Source: Sedimentisphaerales bacterium
Lineage (GTDB): Bacteria > Planctomycetota > Phycisphaerae > Sedimentisphaerales > Anaerobacaceae
DNA length: 32,525 nt
Reading direction: 5' to 3'
NCBI GenBank assembly: GCA_030603595.1
Contig: JAUVXL010000020.1
Location: 1 to 32,525 of the forward strand
The notes beneath the pieces were generated by a model. That model was not told the DNA's origin. It did not search any database and saw nothing but the letters and a program-made list of their open reading frames with translations. Position 1 is the first letter of the stretch. Every line of letters starts with the position of its first letter. This document shows positions 8,055 through 14,503 of this stretch, in pieces. The position numbers and the translations under genes are program-made.

Positions 8055-8603
8055 ATGCGAGACGAAAGGTTAAAAGAGTTGTTAGGCAAATTGGCCGACT
8101 TCACCGCCGAGCCGGTCCGCGACGGCTTCGACGAGGATATCCGGCGCCAAATCCCTTATAGACTCGTCCGGCATAAAGTGACGTGGAATACGTTCAGCAT
8201 TATAATAGACCTGAGGCTGAGCAGATCGGTCGCGGCGGCGGTTATCATAGTATCGCTATCGGTCTGGGCCAGCTTCCTTGGGGCGTGGAATACCTCGGCG
8301 GATCAGGTTATCGAGGACAGTAAGCTTCTCATCAAATACGGCCTGGCGGGAAAGAATGCCGGCAGAGCCGAGGTGCTCGCGAGTCTCGAGGACTTCTGCA
8401 AGCATATAGCCAGGCGGGCCAAAGAAGTTACTTACTACGGCAAGAGCGCCGACCCCGACGACAGATACGCCGTCTTGATGCACTGGAAATTGCCCGACGG
8501 AAAATATAGAGTAATATTCAACGATTTGACTACGAGGACCGTCTCGCCGGAGGTTTTAGTAACACTCCAGGCCTATATGCTCGGAAAACACCTGGAGCAA
8601 TAG
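8055..8603 (+). CDS. Single-pass membrane protein, probable anti-sigma factor
   Basis: This 182-residue protein has no motif I recognise outright. Its N-terminal 55 residues are charged and soluble (MRDERLKELLGKLADF). One hydrophobic segment at about 58-78 (SVAAAVIIVSLSVWASFL) should span the membrane. The C-terminal 100 residues would lie outside and are predicted soluble. It begins 19 bp after the sigma-factor gene with little ribosome-site signal, which suggests translational coupling. The size, topology and location fit an anti-sigma regulator that holds the ECF factor at the membrane. No zinc-binding HxxxCxxC motif is visible, so it is not a classical ZAS anti-sigma factor. Confidence 0.6.
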   Translation: MRDERLKELLGKLADFTAEPVRDGFDEDIRRQIPYRLVRHKVTWNTFSIIIDLRLSRSVAAAVIIVSLSVWASFLGAWNTSADQVIEDSKLLIKYGLAGKNAGRAEVLASLEDFCKHIARRAKEVTYYGKSADPDDRYAVLMHWKLPDGKYRVIFNDLTTRTVSPEVLVTLQAYMLGKHLEQ

Positions 8604-8675
8604 GAGGTATTTGCGCGGCCGGGAAAGAAACCGATGCGGGAATTCGGAAACCGGGCAAGGAGGACAACTGCGCAT

Positions 8676-9254
8676 TCAATAGATAATCGCGGTTGTCTCT
8701 TCGATTTTCTTGATCACCTCGGTGACGTTCCTGCCGTCTGAAATGCAGGCGTCGAATCCGTTTCGCAGAAGCGCGGCGGATTCGGGCTGGCCCAAATGGT
8801 CGGCCAGTGCTATGATTCTGATGGTCTGCAAGTCGTCATCGGCGCGAATGTAATCGCAGATGCCGGCGGCGTCTATACCCTCGGCCAGGAGGTTGATAAT
8901 GAGAACGTGCGGGGTGAATCTTTGAACGACGGTGCCGGTCTGGAAATTACTTGCAGCGGTCTTTGTATCGTAGTCGCCCTTGTTCTTTAAGTCTTCGGCG
9001 AGAGCCGAGCCGGTATCGTTGTTGCTGTCAACGACGAGGACCCGAAGCTTACCCATGGGAAGCGCCGCCGTCGGCATATCGTGGACCTTCATGAACCGAT
9101 GAAGCTCGCTGACGGGGATTCGCCTGTCCTTGCTGCCCGGAATGCGATAGCCTTTGAGCTGTCCGTTATCGAACCACTTCGAGACGGTGCGCGGGGCGAC
9201 GTTGCAAATCTTCGCCACTTCGCCGGTTGTCAGTACGTTTTTGCCCTTTGCCAT
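8676..9254 (-). CDS. Excisionase-type HTH regulator with a degenerate receiver domain
   Basis: When started at ATG 9254, which has AGGA eight bases upstream, the product is 192 residues; an in-frame ATG also exists at 9260. Residues 8-56 form a MerR/excisionase-like winged helix: TTGEVAKICNVAPRTVSKW, then the wing GYRIPGSKDRRIP and SELHRFM. Residues 69-190 have the length and pattern of a response-regulator receiver domain (RVLVVDSNND). The position of the phosphorylated aspartate holds asparagine (N121 in HVLIINLLAEGID), one of the paired acidic residues is Ser, and the usual switch lysine before proline is absent. It is therefore probably a phosphorylation-independent pseudo-receiver. It faces the sigma/anti-sigma pair tail to tail, with 72 bp between. 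Confidence 0.82.
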   Translation of the reverse strand: MAKGKNVLTTGEVAKICNVAPRTVSKWFDNGQLKGYRIPGSKDRRIPVSELHRFMKVHDMPTAALPMGKLRVLVVDSNNDTGSALAEDLKNKGDYDTKTAASNFQTGTVVQRFTPHVLIINLLAEGIDAAGICDYIRADDDLQTIRIIALADHLGQPESAALLRNGFDACISDGRNVTEVIKKIEETTAIIY

Positions 9255-9260
9255 CTGCAT

Positions 9261-9469
9261 ATTCCTACAGTTTCTTCACACCTAACCCGAAATATACTCG
9301 GCTCAAATGGAAGCTCTGTTTAGAATGAATGGGCCATTTTGGGCATTGACGGCGAATAGCGGCGTGTCCGGGTGCTTGCACGTCCCATAAGTGGACCGCC
9401 CTATTATTGAGACACGGAGGGCTCCGGCGAGGTTGCGACGAGTTGGGTGTGGCCGGGCGATTCTGTCAT
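9261..9469. other. Intergenic region upstream of the pseudo-receiver gene
   Basis: This is the divergent space between the minus-strand regulator (start 9254) and the repeat at 9470. It must contain the regulator's promoter on the minus strand, but no hexamer pair stands out. No gene is supported. Confidence 0.35.
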
Positions 9470-9640
9470 GTCATGCTGAGTGAAACTAAGCATCTGGCCC
9501 AGAAGCGAATGAACCCTTTAGTAGAAAAATTCTCTCGCCCTGCAACCCAGATTCTTCGCTATCGCTCAGAATGACAAATTACTGTAACACCTTGTCACAC
9601 AAAAGATTACGTAGCGCCGGAAAAGTCAGCCGCACCCGAC
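9470..9640. repeat. Dispersed palindromic repeat, copy 2 (GTCATgnTGAG family)
   Basis: The order of blocks is the same as at 2060-2240: GTCATGCTGAGTGAAAC, GCATCTGGCCCAGAAGC, TGCAACCCAGATTCTTCG, CTCAGAATGACAAAT, TGTAACaCCTTGTCA, AAAAGATTACG and a GCCGGAA block. The two copies differ by scattered substitutions and small indels, mainly in the middle. Confidence 0.78.
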
Positions 9641-9767
9641 GAGTATTGGCGATGAGAATAATTTTGATTTATGCAGGGCAGGCGTTACAATCTCGCCGAT
9701 TATACAAATAAAGAAACGATTTCTTCTTTTATTGAGTAGTATTCTGTGACAACCGAATCTATAAGTT

Positions 9768-9856
9768 GTCATTGCGAGGCCTGAAAGGCCGTGGCAATCT
9801 CTGGCGTTCGAGGGTTATGAGATTGCCGCGTCGGCCTTCGGCCTCCTCGCAATGAC
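9768..9856. repeat. 89-bp palindromic repeat (GTCATTGCGAGG ... CCTCGCAATGAC)
   Basis: The outer arms are perfect 12-bp inverted repeats. Inside, GGCCGTGGCAATCT is answered by AGATTGCCGCG, and GGCCT...AGGCC / GGCCTTCGGCC form further stems. This is a well-known type of short dispersed repeat in bacterial genomes, MITE-like or REP-like. It lies about 55 bp before the DegT-family gene and could influence its transcript. Confidence 0.85.
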
Positions 9857-9912
9857 GCCGCCTAAAATCAACGTTGACAGACTACTAGCTTGCTCATTTG
9901 GAGACGTTTGTT

Positions 9913-11022
9913 ATGAAGGTGCATCTTTCACGACCTGATATCACCGAAGCTGAAATCGAGGCCGTCTGCGCGGTGCTTCGCAGTCCGAATCTTTCATTAG
10001 GGCCTAAGCTCGGCGAATTCGAGCAGGCCTTCGCCGAGTATATCGGGACCAAGCGAGCGGTCGCGGTCAATAGCGGGACGAGCGGGTTGTTTCTGTGCCT
10101 CTCGGCCATGGGGATCGGGCCGGGCGATGAGGTTATAACGACGCCGTTTACGTTTATCGCCTCGGCTACCTCGATTATGATGGTCGGGGCCAAGCCGGTC
10201 TTCGTGGATATCGACGGGGACAACCTGAATATCGATCCGGACAAGATCGAGGCGAGCATCACCGATAAGACCAAAGCGATCCTTCCGGTTGAGGTTTTCG
10301 GGAGCCCGGCCCGATTCGATAAGGTCTGCGAGATCGCCGAGAAGCATGATCTGGCCGTGATCGAGGATAGCTGCGAGGCGCTCGGCTCGGCGCTGAACGG
10401 CAAGAAGGTCGGCACGTTCGGGAAGATGAGCGTTTTTGCGTTTTATCCCAATAAGCAAATGACCACCGGCGAGGGCGGCATCATTATGACCGACGACGAC
10501 GAACTGGCCGATATGTGCGTCTCGCTGCGAAATCAGGGCAGGGGCAAGGGCGGCGGGTGGCTCGGGCACGAACGGCTCGGATATAACTATCGGCTCAGCG
10601 ATATTAACTGCGCCCTTGGCATTGTGCAGCTTTCGAGAATCGACCAGATCAAGGCCAAACGCCGTAAGGTCGCCCAGATGTATCAGGAAATGCTTGACGG
10701 CGACGAGAGGATTATCGTGCCGACAGAGCCGGATGGATGCGAGATTAGCTGGTTCGTATTCGTTATCCGCCTTACCGGGAAGGTCACGCTGGACCGGCGA
10801 AACGCCGTACTCGAAGCGATGCGAGAGAAGGGAATCGGTGTGAGCAATTATTTTCCGCCGGTGCATCTGCAGCCTTTCCTGGCCGAGCAATTGGGCTGCA
10901 AAGAAGGCGACTACCCAGTAACCGAGGCCGTATCGCAGAGCACCATCGCCCTGCCGTTCTACAACAATATGACCAAAGACGATATCGCAACCGTCTGCCG
11001 AACACTTAGTGAGGTCATATAG
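9913..11022 (+). CDS. DegT/DnrJ/EryC1/StrS family PLP aminotransferase
   Basis: Members of this fold-type I family usually transfer an amino group from glutamate to a nucleotide-linked keto-sugar, making amino sugars for polysaccharides or secondary metabolites. The 369-residue product has NSGTSGLFLCL (cofactor phosphate site), GDEVITTPFTF, the aspartate-bearing VIEDSCEALGS, and the Schiff-base lysine in FYPNKQMTTGEGG (K181 counted from this start). C-terminal segments GYNYRLSDINCALG and NYFPPVHLQPF also fit the family. ATG 9913 has GGAGA eight bases upstream, better than the upstream TTG at 9898. It stands alone between repeats and a minus-strand gene, so its pathway is not shown by neighbours. 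The capsule-export lipoprotein 9 kb away may be related. Confidence 0.93.
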   Translation: MKVHLSRPDITEAEIEAVCAVLRSPNLSLGPKLGEFEQAFAEYIGTKRAVAVNSGTSGLFLCLSAMGIGPGDEVITTPFTFIASATSIMMVGAKPVFVDIDGDNLNIDPDKIEASITDKTKAILPVEVFGSPARFDKVCEIAEKHDLAVIEDSCEALGSALNGKKVGTFGKMSVFAFYPNKQMTTGEGGIIMTDDDELADMCVSLRNQGRGKGGGWLGHERLGYNYRLSDINCALGIVQLSRIDQIKAKRRKVAQMYQEMLDGDERIIVPTEPDGCEISWFVFVIRLTGKVTLDRRNAVLEAMREKGIGVSNYFPPVHLQPFLAEQLGCKEGDYPVTEAVSQSTIALPFYNNMTKDDIATVCRTLSEVI

Positions 11023-11053
11023 GGGTGGGGGCAGGGAGATCCGCGATTATCCG

Positions 11054-11767
11054 TTAGATCGCCCATAAGATGATAGGAAGGGCCGCCATTGCGAGGAAGA
11101 TAACCATAAAGCCAATGGGGACCCACTTGTAGATACTGTAGGCAGACCCTAAGGGTACTTTCGGACGGTCATATTTCTCTATATCATCATCGAGGGGGGC
11201 GTCCTTGGGCTTCAGTGCTCCTAGTCTTTCCGTTTCTATTTCCGAAGGCAGGATGCGCTGGCCCCTTACCCAGGACCCCTTGAATTCGTCGCGCTTCAGT
11301 AGTCCAAGAGTTTTTTGAGTTTTTTGCTGTCGCATGCGCTTTGGCGAAATATCCAGATTGTTTATATCTTCTGCAAGCTCTCGTATTAGACCCGTCCACA
11401 AGTAAGGCTTAGGGCAATATTGTTCGTCAATTTCCATCTTTGCCGCCCAAGCTATGTAATGGCGCTCATATAGCTTTGTTCTTTTGAGGAAGCGCCGAAA
11501 GGTCCACCCAAGCCACGCCCCAAAGATGGAAACGGAGAACGCCAAGATGCCGCTCGCTACGTGCCAGGGTTCTGTCGTCCCTTTTGGCAGGATATAGAAC
11601 TTCCCATACAGTTCGACCGAAGCGAGAACAAGAATTGTGTTCGCAACAAGATAGCAATAAAAACGATAGTCTGCATGTATCGAAGCATTAATTGCCATCT
11701 CGTTAAGAACGTTATACATTGTCTCCCTGTTAATCGTTTTTGAACTTCCTTGGGATTCATTGCTCAT
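11054..11767 (-). CDS. Membrane protein of unknown function, three predicted helices
   Basis: I do not recognise this 237-residue protein. It begins with a polar segment (MSNESQGSSKTINRE). Two hydrophobic helices follow at about 36-56 (YCYLVANTILVLASVELYG) and 69-90 (HVASGILAFSVSIFGAWLGW). A basic, charged domain of about 120 residues comes next, including LIRELAEDIN and RMRQQKTQKTLG, and a final helix lies at about 213-236 (WVPIGFMVIFLAMAALPIILW). The start at ATG 11767 was preferred over a TTG at 11824, because a TATATT box on the minus strand at about 11828-11833 would place the transcript start between them. Its arrangement resembles small RipA-like membrane proteins, but the similarity is only topological. 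Confidence 0.65.
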   Translation of the reverse strand: MSNESQGSSKTINRETMYNVLNEMAINASIHADYRFYCYLVANTILVLASVELYGKFYILPKGTTEPWHVASGILAFSVSIFGAWLGWTFRRFLKRTKLYERHYIAWAAKMEIDEQYCPKPYLWTGLIRELAEDINNLDISPKRMRQQKTQKTLGLLKRDEFKGSWVRGQRILPSEIETERLGALKPKDAPLDDDIEKYDRPKVPLGSAYSIYKWVPIGFMVIFLAMAALPIILWAI

Positions 11768-11843
11768 GCTGGCTCTGCCACAGTTGAACACCGACGGTTG
11801 TTCATGATTTCGATAACTTTCCAAAATATACTTTAGTCCGCCG

Positions 11844-11871
11844 AGAAAAACCCACCGGCTTCAGCCGGTGG
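11844..11871 (-). terminator. Rho-independent terminator / IS605-type end palindrome
   Basis: On the minus strand CCACCGGCT-ga-AGCCGGTGG is followed by GTTTTTC, a perfect 9-bp GC-rich stem with a T run. The same palindrome is common at the right ends of IS200/IS605 elements and as a solitary repeat. It would end a minus-strand transcript coming from 11872-12040. On the plus strand it lacks a T run. Confidence 0.6.
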
Positions 11872-12040
11872 TAGTTCAGTCATTTCTTTACATCCGAAGC
11901 AAACCACGCCTCTTGGGCGATTAAGTAAACATTTCCCATATATCGGCCTTGGGCGTAATTACGTCCGCCTTTCTACGCCGCCAAGCCAGAAGGTAGGATA
12001 CCAAATCCAGGCGGGGAAATCAAGTTTTTTTCGGGCGGAT
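11872..12040 (-). ncRNA. Candidate structured RNA or IS605 right-end relic
   Basis: No gene is supported here, but the stretch is rich in complementarity. CTTGGgCGTA (about 11948) pairs with TACGccgCCAAG (about 11973), and GGAT-accaa-ATCC forms a small hairpin near 11997. On the minus strand the whole leads into the terminator at 11844-11871. Minus-strand frames here are short (for example MGNVYLIAQEAWFAS then stop), so translation is unlikely. It could be the non-coding tail of a lost TnpB-type element, a small RNA, or simply a decayed repeat. Confidence 0.25.
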
Positions 12041-12248
12041 GCAACGAGAAACCGCGTTTCAGAAGGCGTTTTGCGCTTTGGGGGCTACCAGCAGGAGCAG
12101 CCTGGGCGGGAGAGAAGGTCCGGCCTTGCTGCTCTATCTCCTGCAGGAAGGCGAAAAACGCTTTGTGCGATCCTGCGTTTTACGTCAATTTTTCCGAGAA
12201 ACTCAAAAATCAGCACTTGTAAAGTCCTTTGTTTTCGGTTTTCTCCAT

Positions 12249-12277
12249 TTGGCATTGGGTGGTTTTTATGTTATATT
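12249..12277 (+). promoter_or_regulatory. Sigma-70-like promoter for the 88-residue protein
   Basis: TTGGCA (12249-12254) and TATATT (12272-12277) are spaced 17 bp. The transcript would begin near 12284, giving a leader of about 80 nt before the ATG at 12363. The 200 bp upstream of it show no gene I can support. Confidence 0.55.
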
Positions 12278-12362
12278 ATGTAGAGACGAGCAGGATCGGC
12301 TGGGGGCCGAGACCGGGTTAAAAGTGTTGCACAGTGTTGTCGTATTTGGAGAAGGAGAAAAA

Positions 12363-12629
12363 ATGAGAGGTTGGAGAGCTAAATTCATATTTCTGCTGAT
12401 AGTCTATTTCGCAGGTTTTGCGACGGCGATCTACGCTTTATCGCCTACCCCGCCGGATCAAAACGCCAAAGGGGGCCTTCTTGATTCGGATTTCCAGGTG
12501 AGCAGCTTCGCGAAGTCATGCAATTCGGGGATGCACAAGGCCATCGGCGCGGGCAAGGAGGCGGCGCAGCGAGCGGCGAAGTTCATCAAACAAAAAATCG
12601 ACGAGCATCAGACCCAATCAAACGGTTAG
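12363..12629 (+). CDS. Small single-helix membrane protein, unknown function
   Basis: The 88-residue product starts at ATG 12363, directly behind a strong GAAGGAG ribosome site six bases upstream. The frame is open for another 108 codons upstream, but those lack a ribosome site and overlap the promoter. Residues 8-28 (FIFLLIVYFAGFATAIYAL) form one membrane helix or an uncleaved signal anchor. The rest is short and polar, with a lysine/alanine-rich amphipathic stretch AIGAGKEAAQRAAKFIKQKIDEH. No family is recognised. The clear promoter and ribosome site argue that it is real. Confidence 0.65.
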   Translation: MRGWRAKFIFLLIVYFAGFATAIYALSPTPPDQNAKGGLLDSDFQVSSFAKSCNSGMHKAIGAGKEAAQRAAKFIKQKIDEHQTQSNG

Positions 12630-12635
12630 AAACAG

Positions 12636-12682
12636 CACGGGCTTGAAGCCCGTGCGACCACGGCCAGGATGGGCGTGCCACG
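12636..12682. repeat. REP-like double palindrome, copy 2
   Basis: CACGGGCTT-g-AAGCCCGTG followed by CCACGGCCAGGATGGGCGTGCCACG repeats the element at 7282-7328 with a few changes in the second hairpin. It begins seven bases after the stop of the 88-residue gene and may act as a 3' stem-loop that stabilises or ends that transcript. Confidence 0.8.
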
Positions 12683-12780
12683 AAGGACGTCTGACCCGGC
12701 GCAATTCTATCGAATGCTAACGTGTTTTTGGTGTGAAGGTTGCTAAGAACTCTTCGGAGGGGGTGTACGCAACACTGATT

Positions 12781-12808
12781 GGCCGTGGGGCGTCGGGGCC
12801 CCACGGCC
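12781..12808. repeat. Perfect 10-bp hairpin GGCCGTGGGG ... CCCCACGGCC
   Basis: The arms are exact, with an 8-base loop. There is no T run on either side, so it is unlikely to be a simple intrinsic terminator. Its position among other palindromes suggests another short dispersed repeat. Confidence 0.6.
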
Positions 12809-12895
12809 ATCACCCATGAAGTATTTCAAAGAGCCCTTATTGTATAGAGCAAATTCTATCACTTTTTTGGTTGCGGCCAAAGGCTGCGCCAAGTT

Positions 12896-13072
12896 AATCC
12901 GTGTCCAAAAACCTTTCGTGAAAATTCCTGTGAACTTGTGCCTTGGGTATCCTTTCCTCTATCTGTGTAAATCCAGTGTCAATCCGTGTCTAATCTCTTT
13001 TATCTTTCTTTCTCTGTGCCCAATCAAATACAATGTAAATTTATGCCTTGGGTATCGGTGTTAACCCGTGTC
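12896..13072. repeat. Degenerate short repeats (AATCCGTGTC, TGCCTTGGGTATC)
   Basis: AATCCGTGTC occurs at 12896 and 12981, and AACCCGTGTC at 13063. TGCCTTGGGTATC occurs exactly at 12939-12951 and 13044-13056. The spacing is irregular (about 80-105 bp), as in decayed tandem copies. No gene is supported between 12809 and 13107. Confidence 0.55.
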
Positions 13073-13107
13073 TGAGAAATAATTAACTGCGCATTTAACG
13101 CCCAATA

Positions 13108-13116
13108 TGGTATAAT
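13108..13116 (+). promoter_or_regulatory. Extended -10 promoter element
   Basis: TGGTATAAT matches an extended -10 (TGnTATAAT). No good -35 box is visible 17-18 bp upstream, which extended -10 promoters can tolerate. A strong AAGGAGG ribosome site (13146-13152) and an ATG (13161) follow, so this was probably the promoter of the truncated gene below. Confidence 0.5.
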
Positions 13117-13160
13117 ACACATCAAATCGGATGGCTATACAAAACAAGGAGGCTCAAGTC

Positions 13161-13202
13161 ATGACAACGCAACCCCAAACCTCGCACACAACCCCGTCCT
13201 GA
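13161..13202 (+). pseudogene. Gene start cut off by a repeat after 13 codons
   Basis: A perfect AAGGAGG precedes the ATG by eight bases, but the frame (MTTQPQTSHTTPS) stops at TGA 13200-13202. The stop lies in GTCCTGAGCAGCGCCGAAGGAACGAC (13196-13221), a block typical of the dispersed repeat whose reverse translation reads RSFGAAQD. The simplest reading is that a repeat inserted into or replaced the body of a well-expressed gene. A functional leader peptide is the alternative. Confidence 0.4.
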
Positions 13203-13331
13203 GCAGCGCCGAAGGAACGACATACGACACACGAAATACAAACCCCCATTTTTCCTGGACTTTTCCGCCCCGCTCTGCTATCTGCACAAATACTTGCAGT
13301 TCCGTCAATCTTAACATCCGAGGCTAAAAAA

Positions 13332-13652
13332 ATGCGATTACAAAAGTCATTATTATACCTAACGCTCCGCCTGTTATCTCTGGCACTATCCGCCCGGGCC
13401 AAATCCCCGATCCCCTGGCAAAGACAATACAAAATCAACCCCGCTCAGAAGGCCAAGTTCACCTCAGCCGACGTCGTCGGCCCCTATGTCCAGAATACAT
13501 CCCCCATACAACGCTGCGGCGTCGAATCACTCTACATCGAGCAGACCGAGAACCTCTGGATCAGCACCGCAGTCTATGACTGGCGGAAGAAAAATGGGTT
13601 CGACCGGCTCCCTGAACTTCTTGAGGAAGAAAAGCATGCAAAGCATAAATAG
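13332..13652 (+). CDS. Short exported protein, unknown, possibly a gene remnant
   Basis: The 106-residue frame starts at ATG 13332 with GAGG eight bases upstream. It opens with a signal-peptide-like segment (QKSLLYLTLRLLSLALSARA) and a possible cleavage after ARA. The mature part begins with KINPAQKAKFTSADVVGP, a stretch resembling the start of mature exported carbohydrate-active proteins in Planctomycetes, but no catalytic domain follows. The protein may therefore be the shortened remains of a larger gene. The stop codon overlaps the start of the next gene by 17 bp. Confidence 0.5.
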   Translation: MRLQKSLLYLTLRLLSLALSARAKSPIPWQRQYKINPAQKAKFTSADVVGPYVQNTSPIQRCGVESLYIEQTENLWISTAVYDWRKKNGFDRLPELLEEEKHAKHK

Positions 13653-13980
13653 AACAGCCGTAGTCGTTAAACCCAAACAGCCTTTTATTGATTGGCTAAA
13701 ATCAATGCCGGATGATGATTTCGACTACACCCTCGAACAAATATCCGCAGACAATCTTACTTTTCTCATTCCGCAATCCGACAACACCGATGAAGCTATG
13801 GAATATATCCGTAAAAGATATGGCCTGATATTTGAGTGGGCATTCGGAGTATGGGTTGCAACAGAAGATTTGTGGCCGGAAAAACGAAATTGGAAAATGC
13901 TCAATGAGTGGTTTGACATCGAGATATACTCGGAGGTCTTTGATTTAGTCGATGGAAGCATTGAGAAAGAGGATGTGTAG
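13636..13980 (+). CDS. Small acidic cytoplasmic protein, unknown function
   Basis: The 114-residue product starts at ATG 13636, behind TTGAGGAAG at useful spacing, and overlaps the end of the upstream frame by 17 bp, so the two are probably translationally coupled. The frame is open further upstream (from 13486), but those codons read like the shadow of the first gene. The sequence is rich in Trp, Asp and Glu (WLKSMPDDDFDYTLEQ, IFEWAFGVWVATEDLWPEKR, MLNEWFDIEIYSEVFDLVDG). No membrane segment or known motif is seen. An immunity-like or regulatory role would be a guess. Confidence 0.6.
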   Translation: MQSINRTAVVVKPKQPFIDWLKSMPDDDFDYTLEQISADNLTFLIPQSDNTDEAMEYIRKRYGLIFEWAFGVWVATEDLWPEKRNWKMLNEWFDIEIYSEVFDLVDGSIEKEDV

Positions 13981-14232
13981 GAATCAAAACGCTGATTGAT
14001 TGGCACAAAAGATACGCATTCTGTAAGAATAGGGATAGAGGGTGATGGGTTAGCCGCAGTGGTGCGTAGGGGACATAAGCCAATACAATGCCCGTTTTAT
14101 CCCCGGTCTCCGATGTCGCCGATGGTTAACCAGAAGTGCGGACGAAACGCATAAACCTTTGTCGAGTATCGAGTTATGAGGACAAGGGTATTTGTTTCAT
14201 GTAAAGTGGCGGGATTTCTGTTTTCTGGCTAA
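13981..14232. other. Intergenic stretch, nothing recognised
   Basis: Both strands were inspected between the small acidic protein gene and the frameshifted ORF pair. No gene, strong promoter or hairpin with a T run was found. Confidence 0.3.
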
Positions 14233-14434
14233 ATGTCGGCTAATTTCAAGACGATAATAAATAAAATTGGAACTGCGAAACCGGTTTCGCAGCAGATAGA
14301 ATCTGGAAAGCCAACGAAAAATGCTAAGGAACTCGAAAAAGTTGATCGGTGCAGTATTTGGCTGGTTAGGCGGTTGGATCGGCCAAGACATTGGCATTGA
14401 CCTCTGGAAGGATACGATGGATCAAGTCAATTAG
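14233..14434 (+). pseudogene. Small ORF pair joined by a +1 frameshift at an A5 run
   Basis: From ATG 14233 one frame reads MSANFKTIINKIGTAKPVS and continues to KNAKELEK, then turns to unlikely sequence ending near 14400. A second frame with its own ATG at 14321 reads KKLIGAVFGWLGGWIGQDIG and stops at 14434 (37 residues). The two meet at GAACTCGAAAAAGTTG. Removing one A joins them into a 66-residue protein with a polar start and a glycine-zipper-like hydrophobic end. Neither start has a strong ribosome site. It may be a real small gene with a mutation or sequence error, or just the 37-residue peptide. Confidence 0.3.
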
Positions 14435-14503
14435 GAGTAGCAAAAACATGATGACCGCCCCAGTCGTGCTGTGGGGAGTTGCTTGGAATATAGAGGATGA
14501 AAA

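Noticed and set aside
11957-12060. Minus-strand peptide DFPAWIWYPTFWLGGVERRT as a transposase tail
   Set aside because: The frame is about 40 codons, lacks a start signal, and shows no motif of TnpA or TnpB.
12039-12362. Upstream part of the 196-codon frame ending at 12629
   Set aside because: No ribosome site at its start, and it contains the promoter. The strong GAAGGAG before ATG 12363 marks the real start.
12896-13072. Possible CRISPR array
   Set aside because: The repeated words are short, degenerate and irregularly spaced, with no spacer-like units and no cas genes.
13154-13438. Minus-strand 94-codon ORF containing RSFGAAQD
   Set aside because: RSFGAAQD is the translation of a dispersed repeat. 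The rest is antisense to the 13332 gene.
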